From Cynocephalus volans (lineage: Eukaryota; Chordata; Mammalia; Dermoptera; Cynocephalidae): 64,000 bases of DNA. Made by a program: the position numbers and the translations under genes. Positions 10,430 to 20,580 of this stretch are shown here, piece by piece (within the stretch, counting starts at the first letter, position 1; each line of letters begins with the position of its first letter). The notes under the pieces are model-generated. The model made no database searches, was not told the DNA's origin, and worked only from the letters and a program-made list of their open reading frames with translations. The DNA lies in the NCBI RefSeq assembly GCF_027409185.1, contig NC_084464.1, positions 48,831,095 to 48,895,094 of the forward strand, written 5' to 3'.

Positions 10430-10770
10430 GACTCGTCTAACCCACCCCTTCATTTCGGAGGTGAGGGAATGTGGCCAGAAAAGGCTACGATCACCCCCAG
10501 CCCGCGTTGGGGCGGCGGCGGGCCGAGAGCGTCGCGGATGGAGCCCCCGCCGCGTCCCTGCTGCTCCCGCGGCCCGTCCCATCCATCTTCCTTCCGTGGT
10601 CGGCCGCCCCCGCCCCGACCCCCGCGTGGAATCACCCTGTGCCCGGGACCTCTTCCGTCCGCCCCCGACGCGGGTGGCTCCCTCGGCTTATAGCTCTCCC
10701 CCCTCCCCACCCGGCTGACCCCACTGCCGCACTGTCGCTGTCGCCTCCTCCGGAGCCTTTGCCAGCCCTT
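10430..10770. promoter_or_regulatory. Orphan CpG island
   Basis: A sharply bounded CpG-dense block (for example GGGGCGGCGGCGGGCCGAGA and GTCCGCCCCCGACGCGGGTG) lies about 26 kb upstream of ZFAND3, away from any recognised exon. It lacks SINE or LTR signatures, so it is not simply a CpG-rich repeat. CpG-containing text continues more thinly to about 10.9 kb. It may be a promoter of an unannotated transcript or a CpG-rich enhancer. Confidence 0.6.
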
Positions 10771-12789
10771 CCCCGGCTTTCTAGTTTATTCGACAAAGCT
10801 ACTTCTTGCCTGCGTCGTTATCTTTGTCCCCCCTGACTGTAACCTCCAGGGGCAGGCACTTCGGCTTATTCGCTGTTTTCACTCCACTGTCCCGCGAGCG
10901 ATGTGTGTGTGTCATAATTCACCGCACACAAATGAGGAAAGCTTGATATGTGCTGATGTGGAGCCACCACCAAGATACACTGCGAAGAGCTGGGGACAGT
11001 GTGTGTCTGTAAAACAGAGGCAGACAGAATACACCTTATCTATGGGCCTACACAGGATAGATTGAGAAGCAGGCTCAAGAGCCTTATGAAGTTGTCTCTA
11101 AGAAAATCCGGGGGCGGGGGGGATAGGAGTGGAGAGAGTTTGTGGCTTTTGGATTTTGGACTATAAGAATGTCTATTAACCTATTCAATGAAAAAATATA
11201 CATGATTACAACTAAGTGGGAAAATTTTGAGAATTAAACGAGGGGCCTGGAAGGCCTGGAGTGTGGAATGTGTGAGTTTGGTTGCAGCAATGCACCACTG
11301 CCACCTGCTCCTCCTGGGATGTCCAGCCACCAGTCACCCTGGTGGGGGTGCCCAGGTTGTGCCAGGTGCCATCCCAGACCCAGAAAGGGACCCAGAGGGG
11401 CTGGCGCAGACAGCCAGCAGAGGAAATCTTCCCTAAGGGAGGAGGGCCTGGGAGAGATTTCTCAGGATCCCAGGAGCTCAGGAGAAAAGCAGGGAGGTGG
11501 GGCTTAGAGTAAGAGTCTTTTTGCCTCTCCTCTCCACTGATCTCCTGCAGCCTCTCCACTTCCACTGAGGACAGAACAAAAGAGCCAGGAAGGAACTCTA
11601 ATAGGAGCGGCGAAAGTTAGACAGTAGAGAGAACTTTCCAGAAGGAAAGGGCTGAGCTGTTATTTCTCTGTCATCTGTTCTCATAGGACCTCGGGGCTGG
11701 CTGGAGGGCAGGGCTGTGTCTATTCATCTCTTTCTCAGTACGTGAACTGTGTGTGTTCTTTCCCTTGAGCTGGGGGGCCCCACGTCAAAGTGTGAGCAGC
11801 CCAACCCTCGTTGTTCCCCTCGCCTCTGTGCATTGCTGCCTCTCACCCCAGGTCTCCCCTGCCTTAACTTCTACTCTCTGCACTCCCAACCAGTCAGTAA
11901 ACACGGAAAATCCTCTTAAAGAAAAGCCATATGGCAAATTGTACTGAAAGGGTTCAGCACTTCTCAGAGTAGCCAGCAGAGGCCTGGGTGATGGGGAGAG
12001 CTGAGGAAGGGGGTGTCATGGACACAGAAAAGAAGGAAAGGTCCATCTCTCTTCTCCCTTGGGGTGAGGTAGGGAGAAAGTCAGAGCTTTCAGAGGACCC
12101 CATGCACCCCCATAACCAGCCTAGTGACTACACACATCCTCCTTCTCATATGCAGGTGCCCACACTGAGTGCTTTGGTCATGGGTTACTGAAGACCCCAC
12201 TTTCAATAAGCAAGCCTGCCCCTCCCCAGCCCAGCATCCTACTCCAGCCTAAGGAACCTGAAGAGAGGAGGGCTAGTTCTGACCCCAGCACCCCGCCAAC
12301 TCACCAGAAGTCTGTCCACAAGCTCCTCGATTCTCAAGGCTTGTTTCCTGAGCAGTAGAATACAGTAAACCCTGGAGGTTTGAATGAGGTAGAGCACTTG
12401 CAAGGGCTTTCAACACTGCCTCTTCCTAATAGAAATAGGGCAGATCATTCTTGGATTCTGGAGATTGTTGGCGCCATTTGCACAGTGTGTCTGGGGAGGA
12501 CCCTTGGGCACAACCCCACACAGCAAGGGCAATACTCCTGCAAGGTGATTTAGGGGGCAGTTAAGGGAAGGGGGCGCCCACCTGCTTCCAGAGCAATGGA
12601 CAGGAGTCTGGGACAGGTGGGTGTCTATCCTGCCCCCTCTGACAGAGCCCCTGATAACCCCACCTGCTCAGGCACTGCCTGCCCCTCCTTTTCTTTATCC
12701 ATCCTACTTCAGGTGGCCATCGCTGAGGGTGTGCTTGGGGGAGACTCGGGGAAGCCACAAGGCATGGGTAACACCTTGGGAGGCATTAC
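10771..12789. other. Unclassified intergenic sequence
   Basis: A weak L2-like scrap occurs at 10825-10865 (CCTGACTGTAACCTCCAGGG) and another near 11700-11740. A G-run lies at 11109-11123. I see no gene. Confidence 0.4.
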
Positions 12790-13325
12790 CATTGTTTTTT
12801 TATTTGAGATATGAGTGTAACATATATGCAGTAAAGTGCACAAGGCTCAGTTATTTTTGACATATGTATACACTCATGTAACTACCACCCAGAACAAGAT
12901 ATAGAACATTTCCACATTTCCAGCACCTCAAAAGGTGTATGCTCCCACCCAGTCAACACCCCTCCAAAGGTAGCCACAATCATGATTTCTATTGCCATAA
13001 ATCAATGTTGCCGCTTCTTGAATTTCATATAAATGGAATCATGCAGTATATGATTTTGTTGTGCCTGATTCTTTCATTTAACATTATATCTGTGAGATAT
13101 CCATGTTGTTGCATGTGGTTATAGGAATTCTTTTTTATTACTGAGCAGTATTTCATTGTATAAATATAAACATATATGTATATCACAATTTATTCATTTC
13201 TTGATGGTGGACATTTGTGTTATTTCCAATTGTTGGCTATTCTTAATGGAACTGCTATGAATACCTGTCTTTTGATGAATCTATTAACATTATTTTGAGA
13301 CACATACTTGACTTTTAAAATAAAC
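12790..13325 (-). mobile_element. Old L1 3'-end fragment, antisense
   Basis: TTATTTGAGATATGAGTGTA, TATAAATGGAATCATGCAGT, ATTACTGAGCAGTATTTCAT and CTTGATGGTGGACATTTGTG are the antisense old-L1 3' landmarks. Confidence 0.8.
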
Positions 13326-13629
13326 AACAACATACCACTTTCCACATCCTCCCACTGGGCTGTGCCATGCTGGGATGAGATTATTTACTCCACATCACGG
13401 ATGTGTGTGTGGGAGAAGAGGATGGCCTAAGGATGCCCTGGGCAGACCCCATAAGCCTCCAAGTACAGCCTTGAGTCTTCGTGCCACTCTTGGCACAGCT
13501 GAGGCCCCAGCCAAGATTTGTACCATGAACCTAAGCAGAAAATGTTCCTAAAAGCTGCTTGGCTGTATATAGCATAGATTTTGTGTATGACATAGATTCT
13601 ATTTTATAGATGAGGAAATAGAGGTTTTG
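13326..13629. other. Unclassified intergenic sequence
   Basis: No gene or classified repeat is recognised. Confidence 0.35.
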
Positions 13630-13835
13630 GGAGGTTGAGCAACCTAAGTTCAAATCATGGCTCTGCCAGCTACTAGCTGTGTGGTCTTGGGTAAGTTTAA
13701 GTTACCTAGTCTTAATTTCCTGACCTACAAAAAATGGGAATAATATTTACTTCATAAGGTTGTCAGGAGAATTAAATAACAGATGTAAATCAACAGATGT
13801 AAAGCATAGCACTTGGCATCTATGATAATGGGTTT
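13630..13835 (+). mobile_element. MIR SINE, sense
   Basis: CAAATCATGGCTCTGCCAGC, TGTGTGGTCTTGGGTAAGTT and AAGCATAGCACTTGGCATCT are in MIR order. A local ACAGATGTAAA duplication lies near its 3' end. Confidence 0.85.
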
Positions 13836-13934
13836 TTTTCTTGTTTTCTGCTCAAAGTAAGCTAGTAAGCAGGAAAACTCGGAAATGGAGCTCTTGAAGG
13901 GAAGAAGAAAGTAAAAAAAAAACATTTTTGAGTG

Positions 13935-14048
13935 CTAAATTAGGGGCTGTGACAATGCATTGTATCTTTGTATTCCAGCATGCAGCATAATATCTAGCAT
14001 ACAGTTAGCACTCAATAAACACCTATTGAATGACTGAATGGAGGAGTG
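13935..14048 (+). mobile_element. L2 LINE 3' end, sense
   Basis: ATTGTATCTTTGTATTCCAG, ATAATATCTAGCATACAGTT and CACTCAATAAACACCTATTG then AATGACTGAATG give the L2 3' terminus. Confidence 0.75.
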
Positions 14049-14767
14049 AACAAATAGATCCAGAGATTCACACCATAATTGCTTTTAAGGCTTTAGACAG
14101 GCTACCAAGTAGGATTTATTGGGATGGAGAAACCAGCCAGGTGGGACAATAGGGTTGCTGGGTGTCAGTAATAAATGATTCATTGACAAGCTCCACCTCA
14201 GCCAGGAAGGGTGTTCTTGGCCTGGTAGATAATGAGGTTGAGTCAAAGAGTGCATGTCAGGGATCAGGGAGAAGGAGGCTGCAGGGAAGAGAAAGGAGTC
14301 TTGGGAGCAGGTGCCTGAGGGACAGTAGGAGAACCATTTGAACAATAAATGGAACTCTCACCAGGACATATCAAATGTAGGGGGTCTAGGACTGGGCTTG
14401 GAGCTGGCTGGGTCAAGAGGTCAGCCAAGGTACCTAGGAAATAACACCCCCATCTCTGTTCCTCCGTAAGCCCAGGGGCCAGGCAGCAAGCTTGTGAAGT
14501 GTTCAGTCAGCAACAAGGCAGGGGAGCCGCTCTGGGATTCCTGCCCCTCCTGCAGGAGGCGGGGTTTGTTCTCCAGCTCATTCATTCTTTGGGATAACTC
14601 ATCACTGAGTTGTCACAGAGTGCAGAGGGTTCCAGCAAATAGGGGCAGTCCCCTCCTTGCCCATCTGTGTGCAGACGGTCCTGGCAGCATTACAACTGGA
14701 GTGTTCCCAGGCTGGCCACAGGGGGGCGAAGGGGAGCCAGGCCTAGCTTCCTGGCCATCTGAGTGAT
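14049..14767. other. Unclassified intergenic sequence
   Basis: No gene or clear repeat family is seen in this stretch. Confidence 0.35.
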
Positions 14768-14885
14768 TCCTGTGCTGGGAAGAGCACTGGACTGGGAGTC
14801 AGGGGGCCTGAGTGTTAGTCTTTCCTGGGCCTTCTACATACTGGTCACTCTCTGTGCCTCAGCTGACTCCAAAATGAAGATGCTG
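14768..14885 (+). mobile_element. MIR SINE, sense fragment
   Basis: GAAGAGCACTGGACTGGGAG, TACTGGTCACTCTCTGTGCC and TCAGCTGACTCC are the 5' half and core of MIR. Confidence 0.6.
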
Positions 14886-15097
14886 TTACCTCTCCTGCCT
14901 AAAATGAGGACGTCTCATCCCTCATTTGGGTTTGTGCCTCAATTTTCACGTTAGGGAAGTCTTCCTAGTTGATTTACGTAGTTAATTACACTACAGTTTT
15001 TGTTCCCCAGAAAGACATAGGGCAACTGCTTTCCTTGAGATTGTCTTACAAACCCTTCAGGGATACAAATAGGAAGTGAGAGAACGTGGTAGAAGAA

Positions 15098-15210
15098 GCT
15101 GGCTGGTTAGCTCAGTTGTAACACCAAGGTCAAGTGTGTTGTAACACCAAGGTCAAGGGTTCAGATTCCCTTACCAGCCAGCCGCCAACAAAACCAAACC
15201 AAACCAAACC
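15098..15210 (+). mobile_element. CYN-type SINE monomer with internal duplication
   Basis: The head GCTGGCTGGTTAGCTCAGTT and the end TTACCAGCCAGCCGCCAACA identify the tRNA-Ile-like monomer, with an (AACCA)n tail. The middle is rearranged: GTTGTAACACCAAGGTCAAG occurs twice, at 15115 and 15138, and part of the D-arm region is missing. A near-repeat AACRTGGTAG on both sides suggests a target duplication. Confidence 0.75.
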
Positions 15211-15214
15211 AAAA

Positions 15215-15345
15215 AACATGGTAGTTCCACGCAGGCCCTGGACAAAGTGCTTTGCTTTCACCCTCTCTGTTAATCCTCACAACCACCCTCTTTCACCCTC
15301 TCTGTTAATCCTCACAACCACCCTCTAGGTTGGACTTGAGAACGA
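15215..15345 (-). mobile_element. Probable MIR, antisense, with a perfect 35-bp tandem duplication
   Basis: GCAGGCCCTGGACAAAGTGC then GTTAATCCTCACAACCACCC fits an antisense MIR. The 35 bp at 15256-15290 are repeated exactly at 15291-15325. Confidence 0.55.
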
Positions 15346-15634
15346 GGGGCATATTTTGTGTTTGTTTACTTTTGTATTGAGCTGTTATTTACATGCCGTA
15401 AAGTGCCCTAATCTTGAGTGCACAGATGATGGTGCTTCAAAAAGTTTTTGGAAAGATTCCTGTTATCTTTTGATTCTATTTTTCCATGAACTTTTTGAAA
15501 TACCCTTGTATGGCCTGATGAATCATTACATATATGTATACTTGTGAAACCACCACCTAGATTAAGATACAGAGCATTTCCTCTGCTTCATCCCAGTTAG
15601 TATCCCCCATAGGTAACCTCTATTCTCACCTTAA
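15346..15634 (-). mobile_element. Old L1 3'-end fragment, antisense, interrupted by a mini-mariner
   Basis: ATTGAGCTGTTATTTACATG, AGTGCCCTAATCTTGAGTGC, then after the insertion CTTGTGAAACCACCACCTAG and AGATACAGAGCATTTCCTC. The L1 text resumes in register after the element at 15427-15508. Confidence 0.7.
15427..15508. mobile_element. Miniature mariner-like element (palindromic, about 82 bp)
   Basis: The left end TGCTTCAAAAAGTTTTTGGA and right end TCCATGAACTTTTTGAAATA are inverted repeats. The right end is followed by TA; the left TA reads GA. It shares its termini with the elements at 40758, 51046 and 59386. Confidence 0.75.
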
Positions 15635-15725
15635 CATAGTATTTTTGCCCATTACATAGATGAGAATACTGACACTCAGAGATGTGAAGTGACGTGCCCA
15701 AAGTCACGTAGCTAGAGATAGAACT
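15635..15725 (-). mobile_element. MIR SINE, antisense fragment
   Basis: GATGAGAATACTGACACTCA and GTGCCCAAAGTCACGTAGCT are antisense MIR core text. Confidence 0.7.
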
Positions 15726-16494
15726 GCTTATGCTTTTGCAGGCAGATGGTGGTAGGAGAGCTTGAAAGAGGGTGTGTGCGTGTGCTGGAACCCAACCTCA
15801 CCATTCGGTGGCTGTCCAGTTGCTCCCCCCACCCTGCGATCCTCAGCTCCCATCCTCCCCACCACAGCCAGCTTCAAGCAGGAAACACTTTTGCCTCTGC
15901 TGTCTGAGGCTGCACCCTCCCCGTCCCCCTTCTCTTTGTCCCTGCTGGTGCCAGAATGCTTTACCTTGAGTGAAGGATCTCTCCGGGGGGAACAGAACTG
16001 TATCCAATCCCAAAGGAATTAAAGCCTGCAAGCCTTTACTGGAGAAGTGATTGAGGCTTAATTCTAGGAGTGAAATCCAACAATTTCCTATTAGTAGCTG
16101 ATAATCCTTCTCCATAGCCCAGCACTGGGCCACTCTGAAGTGCTACAAACCATCACGTCATGAGGGAATTTTGCCCCCTCCCAGGTCCTCCCTGGGGTTT
16201 GGGCGACACGACTCTGCTCCTTGAAGCTATTGCCTAAGAAGGGACCCCAGTCCTTCTAGGAGCCTTGGCCCAGCTTCTTCCTCTGTGGCCAGAGGCATCA
16301 TGGGAATTTTCCAGTCCCTCTAGTGGTGGTCATTCATCACTGTGGGGCCTGACTCAGAATCTTTGTTTTGATGCATATGTTTGTGTTGATCTTGACCTCA
16401 GAACTCTCCTTACCTCCAACTCCTAGCATGCTCTACCCTACTTTAAAAAGTTGTAAACACCTTGCCCTGTGCTCCTGACTGTAAGAAGCAGCAT
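15726..16494. other. Unclassified intergenic sequence
   Basis: No gene or repeat family is recognised. Confidence 0.35.
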
Positions 16495-16625
16495 GTTTTA
16501 CCAGAAGGCACACTGGCTCTCATGTCTCACAGAGATGGGCTTGAGTCTGAGCTCTGGCAACTTCTCCACTGTGTGACCTTGGATAGCTTACTTAACCTCT
16601 CTGTGGCAAAGACTGCTAATATTGG
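16495..16625 (+). mobile_element. MIR SINE, sense
   Basis: GAGTCTGAGCTCTGGCAACT, CACTGTGTGACCTTGGATAG and CTTACTTAACCTCTCTGTGG give the MIR core. Confidence 0.8.
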
Positions 16626-16649
16626 CTCTCTTCTTCCGTAGCAATAGAA

Positions 16650-16990
16650 CTTCCAAATTTTAGCTCAGCACATGACCACCTAGAAGACATTTCCCAGACT
16701 CCTTGGACCTTGGTGGCCATGTGACTAAGTTTTGGCCAATGGGATATAAACAGAAGTGTTATATGGTGGCTTTGGGGAACCATTCTTAAAAGTCATGCTC
16801 CTTTTGCCCCCTTCTTCATTCTCTCTTCATCCATCTTCTACCTGATCATCCTGGACTATGGATAACAAGGGGCACATCCTGGGGGTAGTAATGAAGGGGT
16901 GAGCCTTGAGGATTTGATGCAGCAGAGGTGCCATACCAGCCTACACAGTTCACCTCTGGATTTTCACATAAACTTCTCTCTTGGGATCTT
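16650..16990 (+). mobile_element. Ancient LTR-like repeat
   Basis: GGTGGCCATGTGACTAAGTT, TTGGCCAATGGGATATAAAC, AGAAGTGTTATATGG and TGCCATACCAGCCTACACAG form a text shared by a common ancient mammalian LTR-type repeat. The name is not certain. Confidence 0.45.
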
Positions 16991-17024
16991 TGTCACTTGC
17001 AACAGCACCTATTCCTAACAAATA

Positions 17025-17135
17025 CATGCTCTAAGACTCAGTTTCCTGATCTGGAGATAACAATGTCTACTTCAAAGACTGCTCTGAGGAGGATCAAAGA
17101 GGGTGACATACAAAGAGAGCATAGCATGCATACTA
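17025..17135 (+). mobile_element. MIR-like 3' fragment, sense
   Basis: ACTCAGTTTCCTGATCTGGA, GATAACAATGTCTACTTCAA and GGATCAAAGAGGGTGACATA fit the MIR 3' half. Confidence 0.55.
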
Positions 17136-17159
17136 AATACTAATACATTTCTGTCCTCC

Positions 17160-17535
17160 CTCAATGTCTGTATTCCTTCTGAAAAGCACTGAGCATCCAC
17201 TGTGTGTCCGACACTATACTGAGCACTGGGAATACAGAAGTAGAAGGGGCAGTTACTGCCCTTAGGTGGCTCTCAGGCAATGGCAAGTCACATGGGTAAA
17301 CAGACAATGTAACACAGTGTTGCCAGTGTTCAATTGGTGGAAAAAGGTGGTGTCACCAAAGCACAGAGGAGAAATGCCCAATTACAACTGGGTGGAAGGA
17401 GTAGAGCCAGGGGAGGCTTTCTGCAGGAGGTGATGCTGGATCTGAATCTCAAAAACTGAGGAGGAGTTAGCCCAAAGGTAGAGGATACCGAAGGTGCAAA
17501 GGCAGGGAGGCATAGCTGCATGAGCCGTATTTATG
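17160..17535 (-). mobile_element. L2 LINE 3' end, antisense
   Basis: GAGCATCCACTGTGTGTCCG, GAGCACTGGGAATACAGAAG, GCTTTCTGCAGGAGGTGATG and CGAAGGTGCAAAGGCAGGGA follow the antisense L2 order. Confidence 0.8.
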
Positions 17536-17794
17536 GAACTTCAGGAAGCCATTAGGGCTGGAGCCCAAGTGGGAGGAAGTTGCTGCAAGAGATGAAGACT
17601 TTGCTGCCTCTTTTAGCCACAGAGGCCAGAGTCCCTGCCTGACCTTGATGAATGACAGGCGACTGAAGTTGGATATGTGTGTGTGTGAGTGTGTGTTGTG
17701 TTGGAGTGGGAATATGTACATAAACACATACACACGGAATAAAATTATATACACACTTGAGACTGTGATTGTTAGTACCCTGCTTGCAAGCATC

Positions 17795-18200
17795 AGAAAC
17801 TAACTTAAGGAAGAAAGGAGAAATGTATTATTATTAAGACAGAGGAGTCTTGTGGAATCCAAAGGCACCATCACAGCTGGGCCCCAACATACAAGGTCTC
17901 TGCCCCAAATGAGCTTAGATTATAGGACCAGTCTCAGGTTGAACATGGCTCAGGCTCCCTATAGCTCACTTGCTCTCTTTCACTCTCTCTCTCTCCCAAT
18001 TTCAAAATCCTAGGTAGAGCCTCTGGTTGTTGAAGCTCAGGGAAGTTACCAGCCCTGATCCAATCCCAGGGGTCAGTGGGTAAGGCCATAGTAAACTAAC
18101 TTGGCTCTTGGGTGATCACCCCTGGGAAAGGAAGGGGAGGATGGTTTGGGGGATAATGGAGGATTGGGTAACCAGCCCCACAGCAATGTGAGAGATAAGA
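17795..18200. repeat. Unclassified ancient interspersed repeat
   Basis: GCAAGCATCAGAAACTAACT, AGGAGAAATGTATTATTATT, CCCTGATCCAATCCCAGGGG and GGGTGATCACCCCTGGG resemble a widespread ancient mammalian repeat whose class I cannot fix. It lies after a GT-rich stretch (17670-17700). Confidence 0.35.
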
Positions 18201-18269
18201 AGGAAGAACCTCAGAGGCCAAGGTGAGATCAAGGTGTTCCTATTCTCAATTCAGCGTCTTACAACTAAT

Positions 18270-18545
18270 GACAGGAATAATAACAGTAATGATAAGACCC
18301 ATGCCTTACTGGGAACTTATTCAGCTGCTAGGTGCTGTTCTAAGTATTTTAAGTGTATTAACTCATTTAGTCTTCAAAATAGCCCAATGAGGTAGGTACT
18401 ATCATCACACCCACTTTACAGATAAGGACAACGAGGCAGAGTGGTTTATTAACTTGGTCACAGTTGCGCATTTAGAAGCCAGGATTTGAATACAGGTTGT
18501 ATGGTATCAGATTCCACTTTTATAACCATTGCACTCTACCTCCTT
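18270..18545 (-). mobile_element. MIR SINE, antisense, nearly full length
   Basis: TAAGTATTTTAAGTGTATTA, CCAATGAGGTAGGTACTATC, CCACTTTACAGATAAGGACA and CCATTGCACTCTACCTCC span almost the whole antisense MIR. Confidence 0.85.
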
Positions 18546-19334
18546 ACCCCCACGACTTTACAGAGATTCTACTGTGTGTCTCAAAGTGTGTGTTTGAGCC
18601 TTGGCCCCTGACCCACATGCACATTCACACACATGCCCATACAGCACGACTCAGTTGTGCACCATTCTCTATTTTGGCTTCCAGCCCAGGCTCAAATACA
18701 GAAAATTGCCTGGGATAAAATGCCTGACCTTGGCTGCTTGGGGTCTATATCAGCCCTCACATCGGGGCCAGCCATGCCCAGGCTGAATTGTCCCAAACAC
18801 TCAGGCCTTCTCTCCTCTTCTCTGCTCAAACCTGCTCCCATGAAAGCATTTGCAACTCACTCTCACAAGCATATAAATGGCTGAGATGAGCTTAAAATAT
18901 TATCCCACGCTTAATAGTCCTTAAAAACCAGTCTTATGGATGCTTAGCCCAGACCACACCATATTCTTTCTCTAACAAAATCCATGGCTCCCCATTTATT
19001 TCAGAACAAAATCCAAACTGTAGCCTAACATTCAAGGCTTTCCAAGCCATCTGTTCAACATTATCTCCTACTTTGTATAACCAATGTGTCCATTTTTTTA
19101 GGTGCACAGTTCAGATATATAGAACTACTTGTCCAGTTTGGCAAGAGAGAAAACTTTGGGAGTTTTCGAGAAAAAAGTGTTCCAGAGATAGGAGTGGTAC
19201 TGAGAAGTACTGGCAGAGGGTGTGCTGGCAAGGAGGACATAGGCAGTGAGCAGAATGGGGCAGAGGCACCAAAGGTGGCTTGTCCTTCTCCCCACTGTGT
19301 CCTGTGCCCCAGTCTGGGAACCAGAGGGGATGAG
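18546..19334. other. Unclassified intergenic sequence
   Basis: I recognise no gene. GCTCCCCATTTATTTCAGAA and CCTAACATTCAAGGCTTTCC near 18990-19060 suggest an old LINE/L2 scrap. Confidence 0.35.
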
Positions 19335-19500
19335 GATATGATAATAACAGCCAGTGTTTCTGTTACAAAATAAAACAGCTAGGCACTGTTCTAAGTGCCT
19401 TAGGTACATAACTTGTTTGATCCTCACAACACCCCTATAAAGTAGGTACTATTATTGTCCCGATTTTATGGATGAGGAAAGAGAGGCACAGGGAGGTGAC
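19335..19500 (-). mobile_element. MIR SINE, antisense
   Basis: GCTAGGCACTGTTCTAAGTG, GATCCTCACAACACCCCTAT and ATGAGGAAAGAGAGGCACAG are antisense MIR landmarks. Confidence 0.8.
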
Positions 19501-20134
19501 AAAACTCAACTCCTCTGGCTCCTCTGGATCTACTCAGGTCTCTGTTAGAGTCCCATTTTGGTTTTCTTCCCCTCCCAATTCATCTCTTTCTTTCTTCCTT
19601 CATCAGCTTTTGTATCTGGGCCTCTTACTCTGCTTCCTGTTTCTGTCCAATTGCTGTGCCATCAATAAAGTGCTGATGCCCCATTTTGGAGGAGGCTGTT
19701 GGAGAAAAGCATGCAGGACATGGACACTTGGGTAGGAGGGCAGTGTCCTGGGGGACAGAGAGAGTCTTGCTTAATCCTATTCATCCTGAATGGGCTTTGG
19801 AGTAAAAGAGGCATAAACTTGAATCTTACCCCTCCAGGAAGGATCTGGAAAACCATCTGGAATCCTCCCACTCTTTCTAGTTCTTATTCCTCACCACCTC
19901 CTGGCATGTGGTAGGGAGAGAGAATCAATGAAGTTCCCTTTGTGTACCGGACCCAGGCCCCGTGGGTGAGGCTCCATCCAGAGCTGGGAGGCTGGGACAA
20001 CCCAGGGAGGGCTGCAGCAGGAGGGAGGAGAAAGGCAAAGGCCCAGGGCAACTGTGAATCTGATACAAACAGGGATTCCACAGAGGAGGTGGAGGAGTCA
20101 CTGAGGGTAGAACTTCCATCCTTCTCACAGCACT
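19501..20134. other. Unclassified intergenic sequence
   Basis: No gene, RNA or clear repeat is seen. Confidence 0.35.
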
Positions 20135-20580
20135 TTATTTTTTAAAATTTTTATTAGTTTTTTTAAAATTAATATTATTATTTTTTTACATTCTATGATG
20201 TTGCAGAGCAGTTGGGGAGGGAAGGGGAAAGAAATGGGATGGAAGAAGGAAGAAGAAGGAGGGGCAGGATTGAGGCCTGTGGCACCCCCCTCATTCCCAC
20301 AGGGAAGACCAGGGGGCTTCCAATTGTGGCTTAGTCATTGCCGAGCTGGGTGCAAATGTCATGGGGGTGTGGCAAAAGACCTCGCCCCCCACTGTCCCAG
20401 CTCAGGAGAGCATGGGGCACTTCCTGAGGCAGCTAGGCAGTTGTTCCTGGGCTGGTTGTGGGTGTCGGGGGTGGGGTGTGGCTGAGGCCCAGAGCCCCCC
20501 CCATCCCAACTCAGGAGAGTCCAGGGCACTTCTCCCTCAGCACTTTGAGCCCACTTCTTTCCATCTGTCCTCAAGAGGGT
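20135..20580. repeat. GC-rich repeat with a 109-bp internal tandem duplication
   Basis: An AT-rich leader (20137-20195) is followed by a purine-rich tract and then two diverged units of about 109 bp. GTGGGGTGTGGC-like and CAGCTCAGGAGAG blocks recur at 20401 and 20510 with GGGCACTTC in the same place in each unit. The arrangement resembles a lineage-specific L1 3' UTR, but I could not confirm a family. Confidence 0.4.
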
